This document shows positions 23,212 to 32,892 of a stretch of 60,647 bases of DNA, one piece after another. The position numbers were made by a program, and so were the translations under genes. Position 1 is the stretch's first letter. The number at the start of each line of letters is the position of its first letter. The DNA is taken from the NCBI GenBank assembly GCA_903916675.1, contig CAIWXQ010000043.1, positions 1 to 60,647 of the forward strand, given 5' to 3'. The notes under the pieces are model-generated. The model was not told where the DNA came from. It worked only from the letters and a program-made list of their open reading frames with translations, and did no database searches. This DNA comes from an uncultured bacterium. Lineage in GTDB: Bacteria; Verrucomicrobiota; Kiritimatiellia; RFP12; CAIWXQ01.

Positions 23212-24051
23212 TTACGAGGGGCTGGCGCGCTGGCAGCGAGGGCAGACATGCGTTCCGCGCTGACTGACCACTATCCTGACAATGCGGGCGCTGCAGCGCG
23301 GGCAGGGCAGGTCGGTGCGGCGGAAGATCTTGAGTCTGTCCGCATTTCGTCCGCGCCGGCCGGCCACGCTGTAGAAATTGGTGTCACCGTTGCCTAGTGT
23401 TGTGCCGCCGGCTGCCACGGCCCGGCGGAGCACGGCGCGGATGGCGGCATGCAGACGCACGACTTCGGCCAATGACAAGGTGGCTGCGCGCCGCGCCGGG
23501 TGGATGCACGCCTGCCAGAGCGCCTCGTCGACGTAGATATTGCCGAGGCCGGCAACGCAACCCTGGTCGAGCAGCAGCGGTTTGATTTTCCGGCGTCTGC
23601 CTGCGAGCCGCTGTCGCAGGACGGCGACGGTGAAGGCCCGCGCCAGCGGCTCGGGGCCGAGCGTGGCTAGGTGACGGCGCGGATCGTCCGTCAGACAGAC
23701 GCGGCCGAACTTGCGCGTGTCGTGAAAATGCACCTGCCTGCCGTCGGCCAGCGTGAGCACGAGCCGGTCATGCAGGTCCGCCCGCGTGCCCGGCGGCTCG
23801 AGGCGGAATTGGCCGGTCATGCGCAGGTGGACCAGCATATGGCGGTTGTTGTCGAGCTCGGCCACGATGTACTTGGCGCGGCGCGTCAGCCGGCGGATGA
23901 CGCGGCCGCGCAGGGCGCGCACGAATGCCGCCGGCGTGAGGCCAGACACGGTCCGGTGCCAGCGCACCCGCACCTCGCGGATCCGCGCGCCTTCAAGTCC
24001 GGCGGCGCGCAATCCCCGCACTACGGTCTCCACTTCGGGCAGTTCTGGCAT
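23212..24051 (-). CDS. mutM: Formamidopyrimidine-DNA glycosylase
   Basis: Excises 8-oxoguanine and formamidopyrimidines and cleaves the abasic site. The 279-aa protein starts MPELPEVETV, giving the catalytic N-terminal Pro and Glu, with Lys60 in RRAKYIVAEL (the conserved DNA-binding Lys), MLVHLRMTG, and the helix-two-turn-helix region QGCVAGLGNIYVDEALW. The C-terminal zinc finger has CPRC and CPRC pairs (PCPRCSARI, HVCPRCQRA). The start at 24051 is fixed by the required Pro-Glu. It is a single minus-strand gene, convergent with pit (30 bp between stops). Confidence 0.96.
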   Translation of the reverse strand: MPELPEVETVVRGLRAAGLEGARIREVRVRWHRTVSGLTPAAFVRALRGRVIRRLTRRAKYIVAELDNNRHMLVHLRMTGQFRLEPPGTRADLHDRLVLTLADGRQVHFHDTRKFGRVCLTDDPRRHLATLGPEPLARAFTVAVLRQRLAGRRRKIKPLLLDQGCVAGLGNIYVDEALWQACIHPARRAATLSLAEVVRLHAAIRAVLRRAVAAGGTTLGNGDTNFYSVAGRRGRNADRLKIFRRTDLPCPRCSARIVRIVVSQRGTHVCPRCQRASPS

Positions 24052-24210
24052 GTCCAGAGCGTAGCGCACTTCGTTGGTGCCGCCAAGCGGAGGATGATCG
24101 GCAAGGTAGAAGCATGGGGAGATATCCGCGGGGGAATCGTTGACACTGCTGTCGGGCGTCCGATATGCTGCCACGATATTCCTGTGCAGTGAGAAAGAGG
24201 CGGGGGTGAA

Positions 24211-25161
24211 ATGATTTCCGCAACCAAGCCTGTGGATCGCGCGGTGGCCTGGACACGGCAGGTTCTGTTCAACCCGTTTCATGCGGAGCGCTGGTTTACC
24301 TTGGGTTTTTGCGCGTTTCTGGCAGAACTGGGGTCTGGCGTTGGCGGTGGTGGCGGCGGAAATCCGTTCGCAGGCTCCGGAAAAGAGGGGCAGGCAACCT
24401 TTCAGCACCTGCTGGCTTGGGGCATGGCGCATCTGGTGTTGGTGATCACACTGGGTGTTCTTTTGTTTTTCCTGATGCTGATCATCGGGGTAGCCCTGCA
24501 ATGGGTCAGTTCACGCGGGCAGTTCATGTTTCTGGACTGCGTGAAACGTAACACCGCGGAGGTCGCCGGGCCGTGGCGGCAATGTCGGCGGCTCGGTAAC
24601 AACCTGTTCGTGTTCCGGTTTCTGTTCGGGCTGACAGTGCTGGGCGCCCTCCTCGGCATTCTTGCTGTGGGGTTCCTGATCGCCTATGCCGACATGGCCG
24701 CGCGCCGGTTCGACACGGCGGCCATTGCCGGGATCGTTGTCGCCGGCGTGCTGCTCGTGGTGTTGGTGGTCGGCTGCGGCCTTCTAAACCAGGTGATTAC
24801 GGACTTCGTGATGCCGATCATGTATTGCCGCGACATCGGCGTGGTGGCTGCGCTTCGCATCTTCTGGGAGCAACTGCTCCCCGGCAACGTGGCTGGCTTC
24901 GCCTGCTTCTACCTGCTGCGCGCCGCGCTTGCCTTGGGCGCGGGGGTCTTTTGCTGTGTGGCGGTTTGCCTTACCTGCTGCCTGGCGGCTATTCCCTATT
25001 TGAGCGCCGTTGTCTTCCTCCCCGTGTCGGTCTTCTTCCGCAGCTACTCCCTCTGCTTTCTGGCGCAATTTGGCCCGGAGTGGCAGTTGCTGCCGGCAGA
25101 CGTGACCCCGGCCTCTGTCCCTCCTCCGCCGATTCCTTCGGCGCCGCTGGCCGGCATTTGA
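24211..25161 (+). CDS. Polytopic membrane protein of unknown role
   Basis: A 316-aa protein with about six membrane helices. The N-terminus carries an NPFHAERWFTLGFCAFLAEL motif, followed by a Gly-rich stretch (GSGVGGGGGGNPF) that probably lies outside the membrane. Conserved-looking polar pieces are SSRGQFMFLDCVKRNTAEV and YCRDIGVVAALRIFWEQLLPG between helices, and the end is Pro-rich. The NPF...RW...TLGF pattern occurs in a widespread family of uncharacterised bacterial membrane proteins. GAGGCGGGGG precedes the ATG. It is a single gene between mutM (divergent) and valS. Confidence 0.7.
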   Translation: MISATKPVDRAVAWTRQVLFNPFHAERWFTLGFCAFLAELGSGVGGGGGGNPFAGSGKEGQATFQHLLAWGMAHLVLVITLGVLLFFLMLIIGVALQWVSSRGQFMFLDCVKRNTAEVAGPWRQCRRLGNNLFVFRFLFGLTVLGALLGILAVGFLIAYADMAARRFDTAAIAGIVVAGVLLVVLVVGCGLLNQVITDFVMPIMYCRDIGVVAALRIFWEQLLPGNVAGFACFYLLRAALALGAGVFCCVAVCLTCCLAAIPYLSAVVFLPVSVFFRSYSLCFLAQFGPEWQLLPADVTPASVPPPPIPSAPLAGI

Positions 25162-25463
25162 GCGCGCCAACGCCGGCGGGCGGAATGCGGTTGGGCTTGG
25201 TCTGGCTTTTCATGGTGGCAAAGGGGGATGGCCCTTCGCGCCTCTGTGCCTTTGCGCGAGAACCTGGCTGCGCTTGAAATTTCTGGCCAATTCCTGCGAA
25301 CCGCAAAGTGCCGAACACCCAACCGCAGAGTGTTGACAGGCGCGTACACTTGCACGACGGGGAGTTGTAGTCTTCGCGGCCTTTCTCACGCCCAAAGCGC
25401 GTTCTTCCACGGAGGCACGGTTCGGTGATAAACTGCTTTCTTCACTGAAGAGGCTATTTTCGC
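25162..25463. other. Intergenic region before valS
   Basis: 302 bp without a convincing gene. It contains a CGCCTCTGTGCCTTTGCGCGAG element (about 25237-25260), then GCGAACCGCAAAGTGCCG and CCGCAGAGTG, which look like degenerate copies of one degraded repeat. A TTGACA at 25333 has no matching -10 at 16-18 bp. A possible valS promoter near GATAAACT (25428) is weak. Confidence 0.4.
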
Positions 25464-28151
25464 ATGGACAAGCACTACGATCCAAAGGCCGTGGAAGGCA
25501 AATGGTACGCCTGGTGGGAGGCGCGGGGATTGTTCCGCGCTGACGCCGCCCACGGTGGCGAGCCCTACTGCGTGATGATCCCCCCGCCGAACGTGACAGG
25601 GATCCTGCACATGGGGCATGCGCTCAACAACACGATCCAGGATATCCTCGTGCGCTGGCGCCGGATGCAGGGGCGCAACGCCCTTTGGATGCCGGGCACG
25701 GACCATGCCGGTATCGCCACGCAGAACGTGGTGGAGAAGGCCCTGCGCAAAGAGGGGCTTGACCGCCATACGCTCGGCCGCGAGGCATTTGTGCAGCGGG
25801 TCTGGGAGTGGCGCAAGGAATACGGCGGCACGATCGTGCGCCAACTCCGCCAGCTCGGCGCCAGCTGCGACTGGCCACGCGAGCGCTTCACCATGGACGC
25901 GGGGCTGAGCGAGGCCGTGGCCGAGGTCTTCTGTCGCCTCTACGATGAGGGGCTGATCTACCGTGGCAACTACATCGTCAACTGGTGTCCGCGCTGCCAC
26001 ACCGCGCTGTCGGACGAGGAGAGCGAGCACCGCGACACCAACGGTTCGCTCTGGCACATCCGCTATCCGGTCTCGGACGGCACGTTCGTGACTGTCGCGA
26101 CGACCCGCCCCGAGACCCTGCTGGGCGACACGGCCGTGGCCGTGAACCCCAAGGACGAGCGCTATGCCGGCCTGCACGGCAAGACCGTCACGCTGCCGAT
26201 CCTCGGCCGCGCACTGCGCGTGGTGGCCGACGACTACGTGGACCCCGCCTTCGGCACCGGCGTGGTGAAGATCACGCCGGCCCACGACCCCAACGACTTC
26301 CAGGTGGCGCAGCGCCACGGACTGCCGTCCATCAACGTGATGAACGGCGACGCCACTATGAACGAGGCCGCCGGCCCGTACGCGGGTCTGGACCGCTTCG
26401 CCTGCCGCAAGAAGCTGGTGGCGGACCTCGAGGCGCAGGGGCTGCTGGCCAGGGTCGAGCCGCATCCGCTGGCCGTGGGGCACTGCTATCGGTGCGACAC
26501 GGTTGTAGAGCCGCGCCTCTCGCTGCAGTGGTTCGTGCGCATGAAGCCGCTCGCCGCTGCAGCCATCGAGTCTGTGCGCAAAGGCGAGGTGCAGTTCCAC
26601 CCCGCGCGCTGGGAGAAGACCTATCTCGACTGGATGGAGAACATCCGGGACTGGTGCATCTCGCGGCAGATCTGGTGGGGGCACCGCATCCCGGTCTACA
26701 CCTGCGCCGGATGTCAGCACGAGTGGGCCGCGCGCACCGCGCCGCCGACCTGCCCGAAGTGCGGCGCGGCAGGCGATCGGATCGCGCAGGACCCGGACGT
26801 GCTGGACACCTGGTTCTCGTCGTGGCTTTGGCCCTTCAGCACGCTCGGCTGGCCGCGCGCGAACGCGGACCTGCGGACGTTCTACCCGACGCACGACTTG
26901 GTGACCGCCCCGGAGATCATCTTCTTCTGGGTGGCACGCATGATCATGGCCGGCCACAAGTTTATGGGCGCCGCGCCCTTCCGCCACGTTTACATCCATG
27001 GCACCGTGCGCGATGACCAGGGCCGGAAGATGAGCAAGAGCCTCGGCAACTCGATCGATCCACTCGGCATCATCGAGCAGTACAGCGCCGACGCGCTGCG
27101 CTTCAGCCTGATGATGATCACGGCCACCGGTCAGGATGTGCAGGTCAACCCCGACAAGTTCGAGATCGGCCGCAACTTCGGCACCAAGATCTGGAACGCC
27201 GCGCGCTTCCTCCAGTTGCACATGGAAAAGGCGCCGGAGCTCGACTGGCATGCGCTGGCCGCCGCGGAGGAGCCGCCAGTCGATCCCGCGTTGCTGACCG
27301 ACGACGACCGCCACCTGCTGGCCAAGTGCGATGCGGCCGTGCAGGAGATGACCGCGCACTTGGAGCAGTTCCGCTTCCAGGACGGCGCGCGGCTGATCTA
27401 CGACTTTGTCTGGAGCGATTTCTGCGACTGGTATGTCGAATACGCCAAGGACGACCTCTATGGCGAGAATGCCGCGCGCCGCGCGCAGGTGCTGCGCCTG
27501 ATGACGCACGTCTTTGCCCGCGCCCTGAAGCTCCTGCACCCGTACATGCCGTTCCTGACCGAGGAGCTGTGGCATGCCATGGGGTATGGCACGGCAGAAG
27601 AATCGATCATGCTCGCGCCCTGGCCGCGTTCGCTGGCCACGGCCGCCGCGCTGGGTATGCGCGAGAGCGTCACGGCTTTTGTGGAGTCCAAGCACGAGCT
27701 GATCGGCGCCGGCCGGGGCCTGCGCGCGGACTACGGCATTGCGCCGACCAAGCCGATTCGTTACGTGATCCACGCCGTGGATGCGGCTTCCGCCGCGCTG
27801 CTGGAGCGCGACCGCCGCTCGCTGCAGGCGCTGTTGCGCGCGGGGACGCTCGAGATCGTGGCTGGCGGTGAGGCGCGCGGCATGCCTGGCGCGCTGGCCA
27901 GGCTCGGCACGATCTACCTGCCGCTGACCGGGCTGATCGACGTGCAGGCCGAGATCCAGCGCGTGCAGGGCGAAATTGCCAAGACGCGTGGATTCCTCAA
28001 GGGGATCGAGGCCAAGCTGTCCAACGAAGGGTTTGTCGCCAAGGCGCCGCCGCAGGTGGTCGAACAGCAGCGTGCCAAGCGCGCGGAGCTGACCGAGACC
28101 CTTGCGCGCCTGGAACGTCTGGAGAAGACGCTGGGAGAGGTGAGGGGATAG
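25464..28151 (+). CDS. valS: Valyl-tRNA synthetase
   Basis: Charges tRNA-Val; class I synthetase of 895 aa, normal length. The HIGH motif is HMGH at 49-52 (GILHMGHALNN) and the KMSKS motif is RKMSKSLGNS at about residue 520. The editing domain (CP1) contains TTRPETLLGDTAVAVNP and the acidic DP-x-FGTGVVKITPAHDPND. A zinc-ribbon-like CxxC pair (CAGC...CPKC) precedes LDTWFSSWLWPFSTLGWP, as in other ValS. The C-terminal arm (LTGLIDVQAEIQRVQGEI with the following helix) forms the coiled coil that binds tRNA. It is a single gene. Confidence 0.97.
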   Translation: MDKHYDPKAVEGKWYAWWEARGLFRADAAHGGEPYCVMIPPPNVTGILHMGHALNNTIQDILVRWRRMQGRNALWMPGTDHAGIATQNVVEKALRKEGLDRHTLGREAFVQRVWEWRKEYGGTIVRQLRQLGASCDWPRERFTMDAGLSEAVAEVFCRLYDEGLIYRGNYIVNWCPRCHTALSDEESEHRDTNGSLWHIRYPVSDGTFVTVATTRPETLLGDTAVAVNPKDERYAGLHGKTVTLPILGRALRVVADDYVDPAFGTGVVKITPAHDPNDFQVAQRHGLPSINVMNGDATMNEAAGPYAGLDRFACRKKLVADLEAQGLLARVEPHPLAVGHCYRCDTVVEPRLSLQWFVRMKPLAAAAIESVRKGEVQFHPARWEKTYLDWMENIRDWCISRQIWWGHRIPVYTCAGCQHEWAARTAPPTCPKCGAAGDRIAQDPDVLDTWFSSWLWPFSTLGWPRANADLRTFYPTHDLVTAPEIIFFWVARMIMAGHKFMGAAPFRHVYIHGTVRDDQGRKMSKSLGNSIDPLGIIEQYSADALRFSLMMITATGQDVQVNPDKFEIGRNFGTKIWNAARFLQLHMEKAPELDWHALAAAEEPPVDPALLTDDDRHLLAKCDAAVQEMTAHLEQFRFQDGARLIYDFVWSDFCDWYVEYAKDDLYGENAARRAQVLRLMTHVFARALKLLHPYMPFLTEELWHAMGYGTAEESIMLAPWPRSLATAAALGMRESVTAFVESKHELIGAGRGLRADYGIAPTKPIRYVIHAVDAASAALLERDRRSLQALLRAGTLEIVAGGEARGMPGALARLGTIYLPLTGLIDVQAEIQRVQGEIAKTRGFLKGIEAKLSNEGFVAKAPPQVVEQQRAKRAELTETLARLERLEKTLGEVRG

Positions 28152-28156
28152 TGTTT

Positions 28157-28235
28157 CATCGGTGTCGGGATCGGTATCGCTATCGAGGTCGAGACGATTT
28201 CAATATCAAAACCGACTTCGAACCCGGCACCGGGA
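28157..28235. repeat. ATCGGTATCG-type intergenic repeat
   Basis: After valS the 153-bp gap contains ATCGGTGTCGGGATCGGTATCG, ATCGAGGTCGAGACG and ACCGACTTCGAACCCGG, short imperfect units related to those at 8370-8417, 40780-40815 and 59270-59322. Confidence 0.5.
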
Positions 28236-28304
28236 ATTCGGGAGTTGCTTCGACCTAATAGTCTTCAGCTAAACCGCTAACAGCCTTTTCCAAAGAGAAC
28301 GTAC

Positions 28305-29039
28305 ATGTCCGCCACCGCATACGCAACCATCCACGGCTCCCCCGGCGAGGGCGCGCGCATGGCCGGGCTGGCGCGCCTGATCTGGCCGCTGCTGGCCGCG
28401 ATGTTTCTGACGGGGTGCGTTGCGGGCGTGGTGCTGGGCGCATGGATGGGGGGCTGGACGACCGCGCTGCTGGCGGCCCTGGCTGGGCTTCTGCTGGTGC
28501 CAGGCGCGACGGCCTGTCAGCGGCGCATCGGCTCGTTTTTCAAGGGCGCTGCGGGCGAGGAGATCGTGGCGCGCGAGCTGGCGCGCCTGCCAGCCGGATG
28601 GCACGTGTTCCATGCGTTGGACGCGGACGGCGGCGTGCTGATGTGGCGCGGCGGCGATATCGACCACGTGGCGCTCGGCCCGGCGGGAATGTTTGTGATC
28701 GAAACCAAGAACTGGCGCGGCGCGGTGACGCTGGCGGGAGACGAGATCCAGGTGGAGGGCGCGGCGCCGCAAAGGTCGCCGTTGGCGCAGGCGCGGCAGG
28801 CTTCCTCGAAGCTGCAGGTGCGCCTCGGGCGCGGCGGGATCTACAATGCGGAGATCGTCCCCGTGGTTTGCTTTGCGGGCGATAACTTGGCGGCTGGACG
28901 CGGGACAGCCGGCGAAGCGGTGGTGTGCAATGCGGAGTGTCTGCGGGAGGTGCTGACGGCGTCTGGCCGCAACCGCACGCCGCTGGATGTGGACGGGGTC
29001 GTCCGGGCGCTGCTGAGCCCGGTGCCGTCCGCTGGATGA
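28305..29039 (+). CDS. NERD domain membrane-anchored protein
   Basis: A 244-aa protein. Two hydrophobic segments at about 22-46 and 50-68 anchor it in the membrane. They are followed by a NERD (nuclease-related) domain, about residues 80-200: GAAGEEIVARELARLPAGWHVFHAL, GGDIDHVALGPAGMFVIETKNW, and a later IVPVVCFAGDN. The D...ExK pattern (DIDH, then ETKNW) matches the restriction-endonuclease-like core proposed for NERD. The cellular role of the domain is uncertain. Start at 28305, or at the ATG at 28359. prc follows after 24 bp. Confidence 0.8.
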   Translation: MSATAYATIHGSPGEGARMAGLARLIWPLLAAMFLTGCVAGVVLGAWMGGWTTALLAALAGLLLVPGATACQRRIGSFFKGAAGEEIVARELARLPAGWHVFHALDADGGVLMWRGGDIDHVALGPAGMFVIETKNWRGAVTLAGDEIQVEGAAPQRSPLAQARQASSKLQVRLGRGGIYNAEIVPVVCFAGDNLAAGRGTAGEAVVCNAECLREVLTASGRNRTPLDVDGVVRALLSPVPSAG

Positions 29040-29063
29040 ACGGCTGGTTTTGAAACGGAGCGC

Positions 29064-31271
29064 ATGAAAACAATCGCAGCAAGAACGATTCGCAACGGAA
29101 CGATCACGCTGGCCGTATGGCTGGCGGGCGCATGGATGGCACTGGCTGCTTCGACGGGGCCCTTGGAGCCGGGATCCCGCGACGGGCAGATCGCCCGGCT
29201 GCTCGCCCGCGTCCTGCCGGCGGCGCATCTGCTGCAGCATCCGCTGGACGAGGAGATGTCGGCGCGCGCCTGGACCAACTACCTGAACCTGCTCGATTTC
29301 GACCACAGCTATCTGCTGCAGTCAGACATCGACCGCTTGGCCACCAATCGCGATGTCATCGGCAGCGCGCTGCGGCGCGGCGACGTGCAGTTTGCGTACG
29401 ATGCGTTCAACCTCTACCGCCAGCGCGTTCAGGAGAGGTATGCGTTCGTGACGAATCGCCTGGCCGCGGGGCTCGATTTTTCGGCGAACGAGAGTTACGG
29501 CTGGAAGCGCAAGGGTGTTCCCTGGCCGAAAAACCGCGCCGAGCAGGACGAGCTCTGGCGTCTCCGGATCAAGAACGAGTACCTGGGTTATGTGGTGGCG
29601 CGCGAGCTCGACGCCGTGGCGGCGACCAATCAGGCGCTGAGGGCTGGCGCAACCAACCGGCCGCCGGCTGCGCCGACGGTGACGAACGGCGCCGCCGTCC
29701 ACTCGGCCACCAACGTCGTCGCACCTCCGCCGCCCACGCCGGAAGAGTTTGTCCGCAAACGCTACCAGCAGTACCTCTTTGTGCTGCAGGACGCGGATGC
29801 GGAGTTTGTTCTCTCCCGCTACCTGGAGGCCGTGACCGGGGCCTACGATCCCCACTCGGAGTACATGTCGCCGGCGCGGATGGAGGACTTCAACATCGAC
29901 ATGAGCCTCTCGCTCTGCGGTATCGGCGCGCAGCTCCGCTCCGAAGACGGCATGGCCAAGATCGAGGAGATCATCCCCGGCGGGCCCGCCGCGCGCGACA
30001 CGCGCGCGATTCGCCTGCGCCCCGGCGACAAGATCATCGGCGTGGGCCAGGGGAACGGCCCGATCGAGAGCATCCTCCACCTGCCGTTGACCCAGTCTGT
30101 GCGGAAGATCCGCGGTGCCCAGGACACCCGGGTGGTTCTCAACGTGATCTCCGCCAGCGACCCGAGCGGTGCCAGCACACGGTTGGTAGACCTGATTCGC
30201 GGCGAAGTGAAGCTCGAGGCGCAAGCCGCCACAGGGCATGTCGAGCGTATTACGCTGCCGGACGGCCGTGAACGCAAGCTGGGCATGGTGCGTCTGCCTG
30301 AATTTTACGGCACCCTGCAGCAGCGTCCCGGCACGCCGGGATACCGCAGCGCCGCCGAGGATGTGATGCGCATTCTGGGGCGCCTGAACGCCGAACAGGT
30401 CGAGGGCATCGTGCTGGATTTGCGCAACAACGGCGGCGGCTCACTGCGCGAGGCGATCGAGCTAGCCGGCGCATTCATCCGCAGCGGGCCAGTGGTGCAG
30501 GTTCGCGAGGTGCGGCAGATGCACGTGCTGCCGATCCCGGACACCGGGCCTGCTGTGGCCTTTCGTAGGCCGATGGTGGTGCTGGTGAACCGCGTCAGCG
30601 CCTCGGCCTCGGAGATTGTGGCCGGCGCGCTTCAGGACTACGGCCGCGCCGTGACGGTGGGCGACTCCCAGACGCACGGCAAGGGCTCCGTCCAGTCGAT
30701 TCTGCCGCTGGGAGACGAGAAGCAGGGACAGTTGAAGGTGACCACGGCGAACTACTATCGCATCAGCGGGCTCTCGACGCAGCTGCGCGGCGTGCGGCCG
30801 GACATCGTGATCCCGTCGGTCTACGACACGCTCGACCTGGGCGAGGACAAGCTGCCCAATGCCATGCCGTGGTCCTGCGTGACCGCCTCGTTCTACACGC
30901 CGGTCTGGGATCTATCCCAGTGGCTCCCGGCGCTGCGCGCGCACTCCGCGGAGCGCCTCGCGAAGAATCCGCGCTACGTCAGCTACTGCCGTCTGGTGCA
31001 GCATCTGCGCGAGCTCAACGAGCGGACCACCGTGCCGCTCGAGAAGCAGGCACGCCGCAACATGGCCGCCTCGGAGCGCGAAATCCAGAAGCTGCAGAAC
31101 GAGGAGACCCGCGTGGCGGGTGACGACGGCGCCAAGGACGACGTGCTGCTGGACGAGTCGCTACACATCCTTTCCGATCTGATTGAGCTCGGCGGCGGCG
31201 CGGAGATGTCTTGGGAGGAAAAGCCGGACATCCACCAGCAGATGATGCGGCTGTTCGGAATCGGGATGTGA
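29064..31271 (+). CDS. prc: C-terminal processing protease (Prc/Tsp, S41A)
   Basis: Periplasmic serine protease that trims or degrades envelope proteins, 735 aa. Signal peptide at 1-29 (TITLAVWLAGAWMALAAS). The N-terminal helical domain contains LDFDHSYLLQSDIDRL. A PDZ domain lies at about 270-350 (SLCGIGAQLRSEDGMAKIEEI). The S41 core has VLDLRNNGGGSLREAIELAG, with the Ser/Lys dyad about Ser514 in RVSASASE and Lys540 in THGKGSVQ. The C-terminal DUF3340-type region follows (LRELNERTTVPLEKQARR). A Pro/Ala/Thr-rich insertion at about 190-225 precedes the PDZ. dapF starts 11 bp downstream. Confidence 0.94.
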   Translation: MKTIAARTIRNGTITLAVWLAGAWMALAASTGPLEPGSRDGQIARLLARVLPAAHLLQHPLDEEMSARAWTNYLNLLDFDHSYLLQSDIDRLATNRDVIGSALRRGDVQFAYDAFNLYRQRVQERYAFVTNRLAAGLDFSANESYGWKRKGVPWPKNRAEQDELWRLRIKNEYLGYVVARELDAVAATNQALRAGATNRPPAAPTVTNGAAVHSATNVVAPPPPTPEEFVRKRYQQYLFVLQDADAEFVLSRYLEAVTGAYDPHSEYMSPARMEDFNIDMSLSLCGIGAQLRSEDGMAKIEEIIPGGPAARDTRAIRLRPGDKIIGVGQGNGPIESILHLPLTQSVRKIRGAQDTRVVLNVISASDPSGASTRLVDLIRGEVKLEAQAATGHVERITLPDGRERKLGMVRLPEFYGTLQQRPGTPGYRSAAEDVMRILGRLNAEQVEGIVLDLRNNGGGSLREAIELAGAFIRSGPVVQVREVRQMHVLPIPDTGPAVAFRRPMVVLVNRVSASASEIVAGALQDYGRAVTVGDSQTHGKGSVQSILPLGDEKQGQLKVTTANYYRISGLSTQLRGVRPDIVIPSVYDTLDLGEDKLPNAMPWSCVTASFYTPVWDLSQWLPALRAHSAERLAKNPRYVSYCRLVQHLRELNERTTVPLEKQARRNMAASEREIQKLQNEETRVAGDDGAKDDVLLDESLHILSDLIELGGGAEMSWEEKPDIHQQMMRLFGIGM

Positions 31272-31282
31272 GGAGACTCGCC

Positions 31283-32119
31283 ATGAAACTCGATTTCGTA
31301 AAGATGCACGGCGCGGGAAACGACTTCATCCTGCTCGACGACCGCGACGGACGGGTGCCTTGGCACGATCACATCCTGATGGCCGCGCTGGCCGCGCGGC
31401 GCACGGGGATCGGCTGCGAGGGGGTGATCCTGCTGCAGCCCTCCGACCGTGCCGACTTCCGCATGCGGTTCCTGAATCCTGACGGCGCTGAGGCGGACAT
31501 GTGCGGCAACGGCGCGCGTTGCGCGGCAGCCTTTGCCCATGCCATCGGCGCGGCGGGGCGCGTTTTGACGATGGAAACGCGCTGCGGCCTGATGGATGCC
31601 GAACTGACTGAGCACGGCGTGCGGGTCTGGATGCCGGAGCCGGACAAACGCCGCTATAACATCGAGATCCCGCTCGACGGAACCGTCCGCCGGGGGCATT
31701 TTGTTCATACCGGCGTGCCGCACTTTGTGGTGCCGGTCCCGGAGGTCGGGACCGCGGACGTGGATGGCGAAGGCCGGATTTTGCGGCGCCATGCGATGTT
31801 TGCTCCGGACGGCACGAACGTGGACTTTGTCACCTGGCGCGCCCCCGACCGCATTCGCATGCGCACGTTCGAACGCGGCGTGGAGGCGGAGTCCGGCGCT
31901 TGCGGCACCGGGGCGGTCGCGTGCGCCGTGGTGGCGGTTGAGACCGCTGGCCTCACGCTGCCGGTGCGCATCCGCACCACGGCCGGCTATGAGTTGATCG
32001 TGGATGGCGACTGGCGCGACGGCACGTGCACGGGACTGACCCTTACCGGACCAGCCACGGAGGTCTTCCGTGGCACGGTGGACCTGGACACAATCAAACC
32101 GGGCGATGGAATCGAGTGA
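31283..32119 (+). CDS. dapF: Diaminopimelate epimerase
   Basis: Converts LL- to meso-diaminopimelate for lysine and peptidoglycan synthesis; PLP-independent, two-cysteine mechanism. The 278-aa protein has both catalytic cysteines: Cys74 in ADMCGNGARC and Cys207 in ESGACGTGAVA. The N-terminus FVKMHGAGNDFILLDD is typical. AGGAG (31271-31275) lies 7 nt before the ATG at 31283. Its stop overlaps the GTG start of rsmE (GTGA). Confidence 0.97.
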   Translation: MKLDFVKMHGAGNDFILLDDRDGRVPWHDHILMAALAARRTGIGCEGVILLQPSDRADFRMRFLNPDGAEADMCGNGARCAAAFAHAIGAAGRVLTMETRCGLMDAELTEHGVRVWMPEPDKRRYNIEIPLDGTVRRGHFVHTGVPHFVVPVPEVGTADVDGEGRILRRHAMFAPDGTNVDFVTWRAPDRIRMRTFERGVEAESGACGTGAVACAVVAVETAGLTLPVRIRTTAGYELIVDGDWRDGTCTGLTLTGPATEVFRGTVDLDTIKPGDGIE

Positions 32120-32892
32120 ACCGGATCCTGTTCGAACCGCGGGAATTGCAGTCGGACGGTACCGTGACGCTGTTCGGCACGCGCGCCGAGCACATCCGCG
32201 CCGTGCTGGGCGCTGAGCCTGGTCGGGTCCTGCGCGTTGGCTTGGTGGACGGTCTGGCCGGCATGGGCCGGGTGCTGGCCTGCGACCAGGAAACAGCACG
32301 GCTGGCCGTGACGCTGGATGAGATGACACCCGCGCCGTGGATCGATCTGCTGCTGGCCGTGCCGCGCCCCAAGGCGCTCAAGCGCCTCTGGGCGCAGCTG
32401 GCGGCGCTCGGGGTGGGGCGCATTGTGCTGCTCGGCGCGGCGCGCGTGGAGCGCGAGTATTTTGCCACGCACTGGTTGCAGGAACGCTATTACCGGCCGC
32501 TCCTGATGGAGGGGCTGTCGCAGGCCGGGACCACGGCGCTGCCGCAGGTGACTTTCGAGCGGCGGTTCCGGCCGTATGTTGAGGACCGGCTCGACACAGA
32601 TTTTCCGGACTCAGCTCGGCTGCTGGCGCATCCGGGCGCTGTCGCACGGCCGACAGGACTGGCAGCCGGTGCGCGCATCCTGCTGGCGATCGGGCCGGAG
32701 GGTGGCTGGACGGAATTCGAACTCCGGATGCTCGAAGCGCGCGGGTTCTCCCGGTTTTCGCTGGGAACGCGCACGCTGCGGACCGACACGGCCTGCGTGG
32801 CGCTGATCTCCGTGCTCGCGGCGGCATTCGTGTGGGGTGACGGCGAGCCATTGACAATGGTCGCGCGGTCAACAGCGGGAGGCGAAGCATGA
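32116..32892 (+). CDS. rsmE: 16S rRNA m3U1498 methyltransferase
   Basis: SPOUT-class methyltransferase that modifies U1498 of 16S rRNA. The 258-aa protein begins with a PUA-like domain (RILFEPRELQSDG, then TRAEHIRAVL and VLRVGLVDG). The SPOUT domain has LLLAVPRPKALKRLWAQLAALGVGRIVLL and the knot motif ILLAIGPEGGWTEFEL, then SLGTRTLRTDTAC. The start is GTG at 32116, overlapping the dapF stop; the frame opens upstream, but that part lies inside dapF. Its stop overlaps the next ATG by 4 bp (ATGA). Confidence 0.93.
   Translation: MNRILFEPRELQSDGTVTLFGTRAEHIRAVLGAEPGRVLRVGLVDGLAGMGRVLACDQETARLAVTLDEMTPAPWIDLLLAVPRPKALKRLWAQLAALGVGRIVLLGAARVEREYFATHWLQERYYRPLLMEGLSQAGTTALPQVTFERRFRPYVEDRLDTDFPDSARLLAHPGAVARPTGLAAGARILLAIGPEGGWTEFELRMLEARGFSRFSLGTRTLRTDTACVALISVLAAAFVWGDGEPLTMVARSTAGGEA

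Noticed and set aside
25386..27773. Long open frame (795 codons) opposite valS
   Set aside because: It lies antisense to a clear ValS; such long antisense frames are common in high-GC coding DNA and the translation shows no recognisable domain.
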